The notes: generated from the sequence alone by a model not told the origin. Positions 1 to 9,341 are shown, numbered from the stretch's first letter. The stretch: 64,000 nt of DNA from Paenibacillus polysaccharolyticus (GCF_900102085.1 NZ_FMVM01000009.1:186001-250000); one strand, 5' to 3'. Made by a program: numbers and translations.

Positions 1-547
1 CCCCGCGACCAACCACGTAGATCCGTCCAGCTTTGTCCACGATAACCTTGCGAGGAAAGTATTCAAACGTATCACTAAGCACATCCGACTCTGGTGCACC
101 GATGGCCCGCACAAAAGTACCATCTTGATTCAACTCTACGATTCGTCTGTTTTCGGTATCCGCAACGTAGATTTGACCTGCTTCCGTCACAAAAAGTCCC
201 TCAGGATTGTTAAAGCTGTCCTTTTTACCGTCATGGTTAAACTCTTGAATGACCCGAACCGTTTCCCATTTCTCGTTCAAGACAACGATCCGTCCATTGC
301 CTGAATCCAGAATATAGAGCAAGCCATCTTTCGCAGCATATAAATCCAGCGGAGACTGCCATGCTCCTGTTCCGGCCTCATCCCCTGTGATTACTCTGGA
401 GGGAAGAAACGCAATCGGTGACTTCACCGCATCTCCCCAATAGTTGTAGGTATATCCCTCATACGGTGCCGCATGAGCCTGGTTATGTCCGAATCCGGCA
501 ATCAGCAGGGAAGCTGCCAGAACGATTAGCCATGATTTCACTCTCAT
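1..547 (-). CDS. Secreted NHL-repeat beta-propeller protein, C-terminus beyond window
   Basis: Translation from the ATG at 547, behind a GGGAGAGG ribosome binding site, starts with a signal peptide: basic MRVKSWL, a hydrophobic core and an AHA-A cleavage site. At least three NHL-type blades follow (for example GLLYILDSGNGRIVVLN, then GQIYVADTENRRIVELN, then GRIYVVG). NHL propellers usually bind ligands or act as lactonase-like enzymes at the cell surface, but no catalytic residues can be assigned here. The gene follows the permease genes of the sugar importer by 17 bases and is probably the last visible gene of that operon, which suggests a surface role in recognising the same carbohydrate. 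About 182 residues are visible; the remainder lies left of the window. Confidence 0.75.
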   Translation of the reverse strand, partial: MRVKSWLIVLAASLLIAGFGHNQAHAAPYEGYTYNYWGDAVKSPIAFLPSRVITGDEAGTGAWQSPLDLYAAKDGLLYILDSGNGRIVVLNEKWETVRVIQEFNHDGKKDSFNNPEGLFVTEAGQIYVADTENRRIVELNQDGTFVRAIGAPESDVLSDTFEYFPRKVIVDKAGRIYVVGRG

Positions 548-564
548 CTGTAACACCCTCTCCC

Positions 565-1428
565 TTAATCCTTCATGCCGGATGAAGCCATCGTTTGAAT
601 GACATTGCTCTGCGACAATACAAACGTAACGATCGGCACCGTCATCATGATGACCGCTACTGCAGCGCCTACCCCTGCACGAGCAATTCCCCCTTGAACA
701 ATCTGTCCCATGGCGTAATGCATCGTTTTGAGCTGCTCACTGTAGATAAAACTGCCGCCATCCGTTCCCCACAGCATCTGCATCATCAGGATTAGCAGGG
801 TTAACCAAGCCGGTTTAACGAGCGGCATAACAACCTGTATGAAAATCCGGTATTCGCTCGCACCATCCATTTTCGCCGCTTCCAGCAATGCATCCGGGAT
901 CTGCTCCATAAACTGCTTCATCAGATACAAACCCAGCGGATAAGCAAAGGCAGGGATAATAATCGCTTGATACGAGTCGAGCCACCCAAGGGTCGACATG
1001 ATCATGTAATTCGGGATTGCCGTGACATGTGGCGAGAACATAAGCGACAATACGATGACTGTAAACAGCACCTTGTGTCCGCGAAATTTATGTTTCGCTA
1101 GTGGGTATGCAGCCGCCGAGGCCAGAATGATATGACCGAACGTACCCGCCGCAGTAATAAACACGGTATTAAAAATGTATCTCGAAAAAGGAACCCATGA
1201 ATTTTTCATCACCTGAAACAAATCCGAGAAATTCTCGAACGTCGGATTGCGAACAAACAGGGTTGGCGGGAAAATGAACAGCTCATCCAGCGGTTTAAAC
1301 GCATTATTAATGACATAGATGAGCGGAACCGCCATAAATGCGCCAAATCCGCCAAGTAGCAGGAACAGCAGGATGTCGACCTGCCAGGATCGGTTGATTT
1401 TTCGTTTCATACGCAGGGCTATCTTCAT
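565..1428 (-). CDS. Carbohydrate ABC transporter permease (MalG/CUT1 type)
   Basis: A 287-residue inner-membrane permease with about six transmembrane segments; the first is at residues 18-42. The cytoplasmic EAA loop, EAAKMDGASEYRIF near residue 185, docks the shared ATPase (MsmK-like, not encoded nearby). Length and the conserved DGA...P pattern fit the MalG subfamily of CUT1 sugar importers. It lies 3 bases after the partner permease and shares its operon with three solute-binding proteins. The exact sugar cannot be read from sequence; oligosaccharide or plant-polymer fragments would be typical for this arrangement. Confidence 0.93.
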   Translation of the reverse strand: MKIALRMKRKINRSWQVDILLFLLLGGFGAFMAVPLIYVINNAFKPLDELFIFPPTLFVRNPTFENFSDLFQVMKNSWVPFSRYIFNTVFITAAGTFGHIILASAAAYPLAKHKFRGHKVLFTVIVLSLMFSPHVTAIPNYMIMSTLGWLDSYQAIIIPAFAYPLGLYLMKQFMEQIPDALLEAAKMDGASEYRIFIQVVMPLVKPAWLTLLILMMQMLWGTDGGSFIYSEQLKTMHYAMGQIVQGGIARAGVGAAVAVIMMTVPIVTFVLSQSNVIQTMASSGMKD

Positions 1429-1431
1429 CTG

Positions 1432-2397
1432 CTATTCCCCCACTCTCTTCAGAAGCTTTTGTACAAGCAGGTTGGAACCCAGCATCAGACCGAACAACAC
1501 CGTTGCAATGGCAGACGCATAACCCATTTCGAAGCGGATCGTTCCGTAATCCATCAAGTGAGTGACGATCGTATGCGCACCGTACTGCACACTTGGGAAC
1601 CCTGCTAGCGCCGTAGCAACTTCGGCAACCGCCAAGGACGCAGTAATCTGAATGACCGCACCAAACATCAACTGAGGCCGCATCGAAGGCAGCGTAATGT
1701 ACCATAACTCCTGCCAGCGATTTTGTACCCCATCGATTGCTCCTGCTTCATACAGCGTACGATCCACGGTCTGCAAACCGGCGATGAACGCCAGGAAACT
1801 GGTTCCCAAGCTGAGCCACAGCTGCACTAGCATGATGATCGCCAGCATATATTTCGGATCTTGAAGCCACAGGATCGGTTCGTAAAGAATGCCTGTTTTC
1901 ATCAAGAAACCGTTCATAATGCCGTATGAATCCCCGGAGAATATAATTTGCCAAATAAAAAACACATTGCCTGAAATTGAAGGTGCAAAAAAGATCAGGG
2001 TCATAAAGGCTCTCACCTTGGGATTCAGCTCATTAATCAGCCACGCGAATACAAAACAAGCGATGTAGCTGATTGGGCCGGTGACCACCGAGAAAATAAT
2101 TGTATTTTTGAGACCAATCAAGAACACATCATCATTCCAGAGCAGCTTGGAATAGTTCTCCCAGCCGACCCATTGCGGAAACTCCAGCATATTGAAGTTA
2201 GTAAAGCTGAAGAAAATGGAGATGATGACGGGAAACACGGTAAATAGTAAAAACAACAACATATACGGAGATAGTAGAACATACAGATGTTTATCCCGCT
2301 TCATATCTCTGACAAAGAGTTCCCATTTCCCCGGCATGCCGGCAGGCGTGCGCTTGGGCCGAGAACCGGTTTTGTTCACCATTTCTGTCTTTTGCAA
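1432..2397 (-). CDS. Carbohydrate ABC transporter permease (MalF/UgpA type)
   Basis: A 321-residue membrane permease with six predicted helices and the EAA loop EAGAIDGVQNRWQ near residue 222, the binding surface for the ATPase subunit. The first about 35 residues are a basic cytoplasmic extension, common in Paenibacillus LplB/YteP-like permeases. The likely initiator is TTG at 2397, six bases behind GGGAGGG; the downstream ATG codons lack a comparable site. It forms a heterodimer with the 565-1428 product and lies directly after the 970-residue binding protein, within one transcription unit. Confidence 0.92.
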   Translation of the reverse strand: MQKTEMVNKTGSRPKRTPAGMPGKWELFVRDMKRDKHLYVLLSPYMLLFLLFTVFPVIISIFFSFTNFNMLEFPQWVGWENYSKLLWNDDVFLIGLKNTIIFSVVTGPISYIACFVFAWLINELNPKVRAFMTLIFFAPSISGNVFFIWQIIFSGDSYGIMNGFLMKTGILYEPILWLQDPKYMLAIIMLVQLWLSLGTSFLAFIAGLQTVDRTLYEAGAIDGVQNRWQELWYITLPSMRPQLMFGAVIQITASLAVAEVATALAGFPSVQYGAHTIVTHLMDYGTIRFEMGYASAIATVLFGLMLGSNLLVQKLLKRVGE

Positions 2398-2409
2398 AAG
2401 AGTCCCTCC

Positions 2410-5322
2410 CTAGCGCATTCCGTCCAATTTAAACTCTTTTCGTTTCTGCTGAATTTCGTAGTTAATTTCCTGCACATAATCATAGATGGCATCCGTGGAA
2501 TTGGTACCGTTATTCACGACCTCACGCAAGGCATTGTCCAGATGGCGACCTGTAAAGTAACCTCCAGGCACTTCAGGCACGCCCTGCACCCACTCCCATT
2601 GTTCTTCCAAACTGCGATAATCGCGGATTGGCCAAGGCAATTCCTGTAATGCTTCAATGTTGGCTGTCGGATAGCGCGCCGCAGCTCCCATCAGACCTTC
2701 CATTTCCCGTCCGAATCGAACTTGTGCATCCTTACTAACCCACCATTTCATGAATTCCCATGCCGCATCCTTATGTTTGGATTGTTTCAGCATGACCGTC
2801 GCCGTGCCACCACTAGCCACATCCCGTTTGATGCTTCCGTCCTTCTGCTTGATTCCTGGAACCGGGATAAACTCCCATAATCCTTTGATCTCTGGCGCAG
2901 ATACAGACAAATAGTTGTAGAAGGTGTAATCCATAATGCCCACTGGCATTTCACCTGTTCTAAAGCGCATCGGGAAATCAAAGGTGAGCGGAAGTTTATA
3001 ACTGGTATAAAAATTCGTCCATTCTTTGAACGCTTCCAGCCCCGTTTCCGTATCCATACCACTTCTGGCACCTTGGTCTAAATAGAATGAACCACCCATT
3101 TGATAGAGCAGCATTGCATACGCCCGGTTTACTTCGAGTACCGGTACACCTGTGGTTTGAGCAAGCGGCAGTGCCATTTCCATGTTATGCTTCTGCAGCA
3201 CCGGAATCATGGCATACACATCTTCCCACGTCTGAGGTGGCTCAAGGTCAAGCTGTTCCAGAATATCTTTCCGGTAAAATAACATATTGAATATTTGCTG
3301 TTCCGGTAGGGCAAATACTTGATCCTCAAATTGATAAGGAACCATGGCACTGTCCCTGAACTGTTTGATCAATTCGTGGTACCCCGGATACGTAGACAGA
3401 TCCTCTGCCGCATGCCGCATCCCGAAGTTAACCGGCACATCATTGCCTACTTGCATCGCCACATCCGGTCCTTCTCCTGCAAGGGAGGCGCGGAGCAACA
3501 CGTCGGCATTGACCAGCTTGAGATTGACACTAATGCCTGTCAGCGGTGTAAACGTGTCATCAATCATCGCTTTTAATACCTGCGCCTGGTCGCGGCCTGT
3601 ACCAATCCAGACGGTAACGGATTTATCTTCATCCGCTGTGCTACCGATGGTGTCGTAATCTTCAAAGAAAGAATGGAAGAAAGACGAAACCTCATGCCCT
3701 GCTTTGCGGAAGGCCGAATCATTTGCGTTTGGCAACTTCTCATCAGGGGAAGCTAAGAGCAGATAGTCAATTTCCAGCGGTTGCTCCCGAACTTCCAGAA
3801 GCCAAGAACCGACACTTCCGACGTTGATTTTGAATTGAGATAACCGTTTCTGAACCGTTTCCGGTTTGTCAGCCAGATCAGCCAGTTGATAAGCGGTTTT
3901 ATTCAAAATCGCGGTTTTATCACTCTTTTCACCTGTTAGACGAATTAATTCTTCAGAAACCGCATTCAAGATATCGCTTTGCTTATGAAATACTTCCACC
4001 ATATCTGGAATCTGCTTCTCTAATTGATAATCGCGATATGGGTCAGGCACATTGCCTGTGATCATCAGAATTTTTCGATACATCGCATTGATCTCAAGCA
4101 CGCTGGCTTCAACCTGACGGATCAAAGGCGCAATGGCCCCAAGACTGACCTCAAGCCGCAAATCATGTTTTCCTTTGGTTAAATAAAATAAATACGGCTC
4201 TTCCTCGCTCCCAAGCACATGCATCTGCCAATCCGAATCATAGAAGAATGGAATCTGCATCATCTCTTTGAATGGCGTTTGGTTATCGATCTGCAACGAG
4301 CGTGTGGAATATATGCCTCTCAGCAATTCCTGTCTGCCTTTGATTGCAATTTTATATAAGCCATCCTCCGGAACATCCATTTCCCATGCAATCCATTGCC
4401 CCGGCACACGCCAGTTGTTCCCACCAATGGTGTTCATTCTGATTTTGGAAACATCATAAGGTTCTGTTGAGGTGCTGGATCGATCTGTAATCGGATACAA
4501 GGTCGGTGATGACTTGGTTGCGGCCTGTTCCCCTTGAACTTTGATCAAGTGTCCGCTTGTTTCCGCGTATCCTTTCGATTCGTACTCCTGCTTCAGTTCC
4601 GCATAGGATGGCGGCTCTTCGTAATGATGTAGTTTGATCGAATCAATGACCATCGGCTCCCGTGTCGATACAAGCTTTATGGAGTGTTTCCCTGCTGAAA
4701 AATAAAACTGGTACGGCTCTTCATAATAGCCTTCTTTATCTCTCAGGATGGACTCCTGCCACATGGGTGCTTCAATCTGACGCGGACGCAAGTCATTGCC
4801 TCTATTGTCTTGCTCAATTTCGGATTTTTCATTGACCCAAACCCGATGAAAGCTCATGTTGCGTGCACTGTTGAAAGGGATCTCCCCATCAATCCATAAC
4901 TCGCGTTCGATCGCAGAGCTCTTTCCTTGAATCGGGTAATAACGCAACGTCATGTGATACATGCCGGATTCCGGAACATCCACGTCCCATTGCATGGAAC
5001 CGCTCTCCTCTGTTCGTATAAACTTGCCCGTTTCGCCGCCGAGCTCTGTGATCATCTCTGGTTTCATTCCTTCAGCAGCTGTGTAATCTGCTCCCTGAAT
5101 GACAATTTCTCTGGAAGGCCGCTTCTCGTTCTGGTATTGCTGCAGATAATAATCATAGCTACCCTCCGCAGCAGACTCCGATATCGGCATCACACGGCTC
5201 GGATCTGATGTTCGATTTCCGGATTTGGAATTACCGCTCGCACCGGAACTAAATATCGCGTACACCACGACGAGCATGACCATGACGACGACAATCGTCA
5301 CTCGGGATAATGTGAATTTCAC
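2410..5322 (-). CDS. Large extracellular solute-binding protein with two N-terminal carbohydrate-binding-like modules
   Basis: A 970-residue membrane-anchored or secreted protein starting at GTG 5322 behind GGAGGGG. Residues 8-25 form one hydrophobic anchor without a lipobox cysteine. Two similar beta-rich modules follow (about 55-235 and 285-415). Each has the pattern W-x-V/M-x-V-P-E-x-G-x-Y followed by an IDG/IDN loop, resembling galactose-binding or CBM-type domains. A helical linker leads to a bacterial extracellular solute-binding domain at about 590-930 (VTVWIG...; GPDVAMQVGNDVP; ALPEQQIFNMLFYRKDIL). This family occurs in Paenibacillus beside LplB/YtcP permeases. Having it in the same operon as two conventional binding proteins is unusual and suggests a scaffolded capture step at the cell surface. 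Confidence 0.85.
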   Translation of the reverse strand: MKFTLSRVTIVVVMVMLVVVYAIFSSGASGNSKSGNRTSDPSRVMPISESAAEGSYDYYLQQYQNEKRPSREIVIQGADYTAAEGMKPEMITELGGETGKFIRTEESGSMQWDVDVPESGMYHMTLRYYPIQGKSSAIERELWIDGEIPFNSARNMSFHRVWVNEKSEIEQDNRGNDLRPRQIEAPMWQESILRDKEGYYEEPYQFYFSAGKHSIKLVSTREPMVIDSIKLHHYEEPPSYAELKQEYESKGYAETSGHLIKVQGEQAATKSSPTLYPITDRSSTSTEPYDVSKIRMNTIGGNNWRVPGQWIAWEMDVPEDGLYKIAIKGRQELLRGIYSTRSLQIDNQTPFKEMMQIPFFYDSDWQMHVLGSEEEPYLFYLTKGKHDLRLEVSLGAIAPLIRQVEASVLEINAMYRKILMITGNVPDPYRDYQLEKQIPDMVEVFHKQSDILNAVSEELIRLTGEKSDKTAILNKTAYQLADLADKPETVQKRLSQFKINVGSVGSWLLEVREQPLEIDYLLLASPDEKLPNANDSAFRKAGHEVSSFFHSFFEDYDTIGSTADEDKSVTVWIGTGRDQAQVLKAMIDDTFTPLTGISVNLKLVNADVLLRASLAGEGPDVAMQVGNDVPVNFGMRHAAEDLSTYPGYHELIKQFRDSAMVPYQFEDQVFALPEQQIFNMLFYRKDILEQLDLEPPQTWEDVYAMIPVLQKHNMEMALPLAQTTGVPVLEVNRAYAMLLYQMGGSFYLDQGARSGMDTETGLEAFKEWTNFYTSYKLPLTFDFPMRFRTGEMPVGIMDYTFYNYLSVSAPEIKGLWEFIPVPGIKQKDGSIKRDVASGGTATVMLKQSKHKDAAWEFMKWWVSKDAQVRFGREMEGLMGAAARYPTANIEALQELPWPIRDYRSLEEQWEWVQGVPEVPGGYFTGRHLDNALREVVNNGTNSTDAIYDYVQEINYEIQQKRKEFKLDGMR

Positions 5323-5366
5323 CCAATGCCCCTCCTTTAACTGACTCTCTTAAACGTAATCAGATG

Positions 5367-5418
5367 GACGGCCTGCAAATTTGTTTCCCGGCTAACCGAG
5401 AACAGATATGAGGCCGTC
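5367..5418 (-). promoter_or_regulatory. Intercistronic hairpin between binding-protein genes
   Basis: GACGGCCT (5367-5374) pairs with AGGCCGTC (5411-5418), with further pairing inside (CCCGG with CCGAG). On the minus-strand transcript no U-run follows, so it resembles an RNA-processing or 3'-end-stabilising stem rather than a terminator. It would let the upstream binding-protein messages accumulate above the downstream genes, as is common in ABC importer operons. Confidence 0.55.
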
Positions 5419-5430
5419 AACTTATATCCA

Positions 5431-6840
5431 TTATTTTTTCTTGTCTTGCTCTCCGCTTAGTACTTTTTTCGCCGCAGCCTGAGCAGGTGCAATGACTTGT
5501 GCAATACCTGTAGAAGGTGTAATTTCACCTTTCACAAATTTCTCGGTTACGCTGTCCAATTGCTCTTTGATGCCCAGACCGCCGAAGCGTCCGCCAAACA
5601 AACGTTGTACCTTGCCATCATCATTCATCGCATTCGCGATTGAAGTTTCATCCGGTAAAATATTTTCAAGAGACAGTCTGCGGTTATCCTGCCAGTTATC
5701 AAAGTCTTGCAGATCTTCCCAGATCTTCACGATCACATCTGCATCCTTAACACCTTTCGGAATAACATAAGCTGCCGTCTGACCGAAAGGTTCAAAGTAA
5801 GAGTTCGCTTTAGGACCCTTAGGCATATAAACATATCCCCACTCATCCTTCAGCTTATCTACGATCCGGCCTTCAACCTCCCAGAGTCCACCGGGATACA
5901 TTGCAATCGTGCCTTCTCCGAAATATTTGGCTGGATCTTCCCAGTCGTTGCCTCCGTTGGCTTTGATCACTTTATGCTCGGTGTACAGGCTATGCAGGAA
6001 GTTAAGCGCTTCCATCGCTTCGGGAGAATTAAACGTCACTTTGCCTGTCTGCTCATCGTACAGTTTGCCACCGTTGCTCGCGATCAGCATCTCCGAAAGT
6101 ACGTAATGCGCTCCAGCAAGACCGTATTGATCCATCTTACCGTCACCATTGCGGTCAACGGTTAGCTTTTTGGCTGCATCCAGCATCGTATTCCAGTTCC
6201 AGTTATCCTCATCCATTAACTGCTGTGGGTCTTTTAAGCCCGCTTCCTTAAAAATTCGTTTGTTATAGAACAGACCGCTGTCATTTGGTGAATACCAGCT
6301 TTCGAGACCATACACCTTGTCACCGCCAAAGCGCATCGAGTCCACAACATCCTTCTCGACCCGAGTGTCTTTGAGATAATCATCCAGCGGGGTCAGGAAT
6401 CCACCATGCATAAGTCCCCAGATGAAACCATCGGGAATGCGGACAATTTCCGCAAAAGGCTCGTTCGCGAGCACGGAGGAAGACAGTTTTTCAGATGTAG
6501 ACCAGTATTCGGTGTTCAGATACTTGATTTTCACGTTATATTTTTCTTCCACCATTTTGATTCGCTCACGCGCCAGTTCATCTGACTCTGAATCTCCTTT
6601 GGGAGTGGCATCCCACCAGTGAGATATGCGAATGACCCGTCCGTTCAAATCAGGAGCTGGCACAGCCTCTTCCTTCTCTTCTTCCTTGGCAGGTGTGGTG
6701 TTAGTCTCCGTCTCAGCTGGTTTAGTCGCAACAGGCTCGGCTGGTTTATCATTAGAACCACTACATGCAGACAAAAGCATAATCAAAGCGGCAAACAAAA
6801 CGATGAACATGATTTGGTTAGAAATCAATTTTTTCAACAT
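5431..6840 (-). CDS. Sugar ABC transporter substrate-binding lipoprotein (paralogue 2)
   Basis: A 469-residue lipoprotein: basic start, hydrophobic core and lipobox LLSAC at about residues 22-26, then an acidic/Thr-rich linker (PAETETNTTPAKEEEKEE). The mature part is a family-1 solute-binding fold, with DLNGRVIRISHWWDATPKGD, a typical PNDSGLFYNKRIFKEAGL segment and an EF-hand-like loop DRNGDGKMD that may bind calcium. It is closely similar along its whole length to the neighbouring 6872-8263 product, so the pair arose by tandem duplication. Start ATG 6840 has AAGGGAGG in front. It is expected to deliver sugar to the 565-2397 permeases. Confidence 0.92.
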   Translation of the reverse strand: MLKKLISNQIMFIVLFAALIMLLSACSGSNDKPAEPVATKPAETETNTTPAKEEEKEEAVPAPDLNGRVIRISHWWDATPKGDSESDELARERIKMVEEKYNVKIKYLNTEYWSTSEKLSSSVLANEPFAEIVRIPDGFIWGLMHGGFLTPLDDYLKDTRVEKDVVDSMRFGGDKVYGLESWYSPNDSGLFYNKRIFKEAGLKDPQQLMDEDNWNWNTMLDAAKKLTVDRNGDGKMDQYGLAGAHYVLSEMLIASNGGKLYDEQTGKVTFNSPEAMEALNFLHSLYTEHKVIKANGGNDWEDPAKYFGEGTIAMYPGGLWEVEGRIVDKLKDEWGYVYMPKGPKANSYFEPFGQTAAYVIPKGVKDADVIVKIWEDLQDFDNWQDNRRLSLENILPDETSIANAMNDDGKVQRLFGGRFGGLGIKEQLDSVTEKFVKGEITPSTGIAQVIAPAQAAAKKVLSGEQDKKK

Positions 6841-6871
6841 GGGTTGCCTCCCTTAAGTAAATGATTTTACT

Positions 6872-8263
6872 TTACTTGCTTTTTTCGCCCTTCAGTACTT
6901 TCTGAATTCCTGCCTGTGCAGGTCCGATGACCTGAGCAACACCTGTAGATGGAGTCACTTCACCTTTCACGAACTTTTCGGTTACACTGCCGAGAGCTTC
7001 CTTAACACCTAATCCTCCAGCACGAGCACCGTATACACGTTCAACCTGTCCGTTGTCATTCATGGCATTAGCGATCGAAGCTTCGTCAGGCAAAATGTTT
7101 TCTAACCACAGACGGTGATTATCCTGCCAGTTGTCAAAGTCCTGAAGCTCTTCCCAAATTTTCACGATGATATCGGCATCCTTAACGCCCTTAGGAATAA
7201 CAAAACTTTCTGTACTGTTGACTGTATCCAGATACGTTTTTGCTTTTGGACCTTTAGGCATGTAGACATAACCCCAGTCGTCCTTTAACTTATCCAGAAT
7301 ACGGCCTTCGACTTCCCATAATCCGCCAGGGTACATCGCAATGTTGCCTTCTGAGAAAAATTTGGATGGGTCTTCCCAATCATTACCGGCATTGGCCTTC
7401 ACAACTTTGTGGTCGTTGTACAGACTATACAAAAAGTTAAGCGCTTCCAAGGATTCAGGTGAATCAAACGCTGCCTTTTGCGTTGCCTCGTCATACATCT
7501 TGCCGCCGTTGCTTCCAATCAGCATTTCGTGAAGTACATAGTACGCACCCGACAGACCATACTGATCCATCTTGCCGTCACCGTTTTTATCTACGGTTAG
7601 CTTCTTGGCAGCATCCAGCATCGTATCCCAGTTCCAGTTATCCTCTTCCATCAATTGCTGCGGATCTTTCAAACCAGCTTCCTTGAATATTCGTTTATTG
7701 TAAAACATTCCGCTGTCATTCGGGGTATACCAACCCGTCAGTCCATATACTTTATCACTGCCAAATCGCATCGAATCGATGACATCCGGCTTGATCTGCG
7801 TATCCTTCAGATATTCGTCCAGTGGTGTAAGGAATCCGCCCTGCATAAGACCCCAAATATTACCGTCAGGCACACGCACAATCTCTGCAAATGGTTCATT
7901 CGCCATCACGGATGAAGAAATTTTCTCGGATGTTGCTCCGTAATCTGTATTCAAGTAAGAAATTTTAACGTTGTATTTCTCTTCTACATTTTTGATTCGT
8001 TCACGAGCGCGCTCATCCGCCTCCGAATCTCCTTTGGGAGATGCATCCCACCAGTTCGATATGCGAACAGCTCTGCCGTTCAAATCCACCTTAGGCTCCT
8101 GTTTTTCCTGTACAGGTTCGACTGCCGCTTCTTTGTTTTTATCCGCCGGTGGCTGGGTCGCTGTATCAGATGGTGTACTTCCACCACTGCAACCAGCAAT
8201 AATGGTTACCAGTAAGGTGAAAATCACCAACAGGCTGAACCTCTTCTTTCTCACAAACTTCAT
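6872..8263 (-). CDS. Sugar ABC transporter substrate-binding lipoprotein (paralogue 1)
   Basis: A 463-residue lipoprotein, first gene of the importer operon. The signal sequence has lipobox IIAGC at about residues 21-25; a short PADKNKEAAVEP linker precedes the binding domain (DLNGRAVRISNWWDASPKGD). It has an EF-hand-like loop, DKNGDGKMD, at the same place as its paralogue. Most differences between the two copies lie around the predicted cleft (GWYTP versus SWYSP, TVNSTESF versus FGQTAAY), so they may bind related but distinct ligands. GGGGGAG lies upstream of ATG 8263. Expression probably comes from the promoter at 8458-8487. Confidence 0.92.
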   Translation of the reverse strand: MKFVRKKRFSLLVIFTLLVTIIAGCSGGSTPSDTATQPPADKNKEAAVEPVQEKQEPKVDLNGRAVRISNWWDASPKGDSEADERARERIKNVEEKYNVKISYLNTDYGATSEKISSSVMANEPFAEIVRVPDGNIWGLMQGGFLTPLDEYLKDTQIKPDVIDSMRFGSDKVYGLTGWYTPNDSGMFYNKRIFKEAGLKDPQQLMEEDNWNWDTMLDAAKKLTVDKNGDGKMDQYGLSGAYYVLHEMLIGSNGGKMYDEATQKAAFDSPESLEALNFLYSLYNDHKVVKANAGNDWEDPSKFFSEGNIAMYPGGLWEVEGRILDKLKDDWGYVYMPKGPKAKTYLDTVNSTESFVIPKGVKDADIIVKIWEELQDFDNWQDNHRLWLENILPDEASIANAMNDNGQVERVYGARAGGLGVKEALGSVTEKFVKGEVTPSTGVAQVIGPAQAGIQKVLKGEKSK

Positions 8264-8399
8264 CTTTCACACGCTCCCCCTCAAAGTTAGATAAAGATGA
8301 ATCAAGCTTGCATCATACTTGGATGACTTCCTCGAGTGACTTAATTCATCACAAGGCTGTCACGGATGGGAACTTGAAAACCTGCCAACCCCCTTCATC

Positions 8400-8413
8400 A
8401 GAAAGCGCTTACG
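8400..8413. promoter_or_regulatory. cre-like site in 5' leader of the importer operon
   Basis: AGAAAGCGCTTACG, with the CG core and symmetric AAAGCGCTT centre of catabolite-responsive elements; only the outermost bases deviate. It lies downstream of the predicted transcription start and 137 bases before the first start codon, where a bound CcpA would act as a roadblock. Confidence 0.5.
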
Positions 8414-8430
8414 AAATTGTTAGGAGTTAA

Positions 8431-8458
8431 TGAAACGGATTTCATGAAACCCATTTCA
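8431..8458. promoter_or_regulatory. Two abutting 14-bp palindromic operators
   Basis: TGAAACGGATTTCA (8431-8444) is directly followed by TGAAACCCATTTCA (8445-8458). Both have TGAAA/TTTCA arms around a 4-base centre. The second touches the -10 hexamer and covers the start region of the minus-strand promoter, so a repressor bound here would block initiation. The half-site resembles LacI-family and cre-type operators; the responsible regulator is not in the window. Confidence 0.7.
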
Positions 8459-8487
8459 TTATAGTATCATGAAAAGCCTTGGGTCAA
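8458..8487 (-). promoter_or_regulatory. Sigma-A promoter of the ABC importer operon
   Basis: On the minus strand TTGACC (8487-8482) and a perfect TATAAT (8463-8458) are 18 bases apart. This predicts transcription from about 8450 into a roughly 190-base leader before ATG 8263. The operators at 8431-8458 overlap the start region. Confidence 0.8.
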
Positions 8488-8575
8488 TACATATTCTGTT
8501 ATTATTTAGAATATTTTGATCCCTTCTAATTCATTCCGCACAATTTAAGGAAAACATAACACTTAAAGGGGATAA

Positions 8576-8620
8576 ATCTTCAAAACCCTCTAACATCAGA
8601 CTAAATGACATCGTAGAGGG
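8576..8620 (-). terminator. Possible terminator after the HAD gene
   Basis: CCCTCTA and TAGAGGG arms (8620-8614 with 8592-8586), followed on the minus strand by TTTTGAAG. It is a weak intrinsic terminator between the HAD gene and the importer promoter. The rest of the 8264-8645 gap holds only the promoter and operators; no further gene was seen. Confidence 0.5.
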
Positions 8621-8645
8621 CTTCAGTAATATATGAAATACGAAT

Positions 8646-9236
8646 TTAAATTTGAAAATTTATGAATGATTCTACTTCTTGAGTCCATTTCCCCTCTTCA
8701 TCCGCCAACAATGTCTTCCATCCGAGGTGTTTAGCCGAATGCAAATTTTTCTCTTGGTCATCAATAAACAGTACGTCTACTCCACCTGCCAGATGCGTTT
8801 CAACCAGTTGATATATTTCAATCTCCGGTTTGCATAAACCTACTTGATTCGAGATCGTTACACTTTTTGCATAATGGCTTAAGCTATCCAGATTCGGTTG
8901 TATCCATTCGCTGCAATGATTGCTAAGTAGATGAATATCGGCGGACTTACTCCAGCGCTCAAGGTACCCAGCAGCAGGTAACGGAACGATTGAATCAAAT
9001 AGGATGTCTCTTGCTCGGCCGATCGGTAATTCAGGAAACATTTCGCCTAAGGAAATCCAAAACTCTTCTTCCTTTATTTTCCCAGTCCAAAGCTGTTTCT
9101 TAATGCTCCCAAAATGGATTTTTAATTGATCTGCTGACAGGTTCGTTTCCTGAATCATTTCTTTCCAGCACATTAACGACATATTACTTAACAACACACC
9201 TGCAATATCTAAAACAAGCTGTGGCTTGTCTCTCAT
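8646..9236 (-). CDS. HAD-superfamily hydrolase (YihX-like, DxA variant)
   Basis: About 196 residues. The N-terminal LVLDIAGVLL aligns with HAD motif I but has Ala where DxD enzymes carry the second Asp. YihX-type members have Gly at this place, so the substitution does not by itself prove loss of activity. A threonine/serine motif II region (IHLLSN) follows, then a Lys (SNQVGLCKPEIEIY) and the motif IV VLFIDDQEKN. GGAGG lies eight bases before ATG 9236; a GTG directly upstream at 9239 is an alternative. Monocistronic with its own terminator; the substrate is unknown. Confidence 0.8.
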   Translation of the reverse strand: MRDKPQLVLDIAGVLLSNMSLMCWKEMIQETNLSADQLKIHFGSIKKQLWTGKIKEEEFWISLGEMFPELPIGRARDILFDSIVPLPAAGYLERWSKSADIHLLSNHCSEWIQPNLDSLSHYAKSVTISNQVGLCKPEIEIYQLVETHLAGGVDVLFIDDQEKNLHSAKHLGWKTLLADEEGKWTQEVESFINFQI

Positions 9237-9341
9237 CACATCAACCTCCGGTTCATTGATAATACTGAATTAAAGATGTGTCCACTCCGTGATTATGTAA
9301 ATCATCTATTCAATTTGTATAAGCAGCATAACCGTTTCAAA

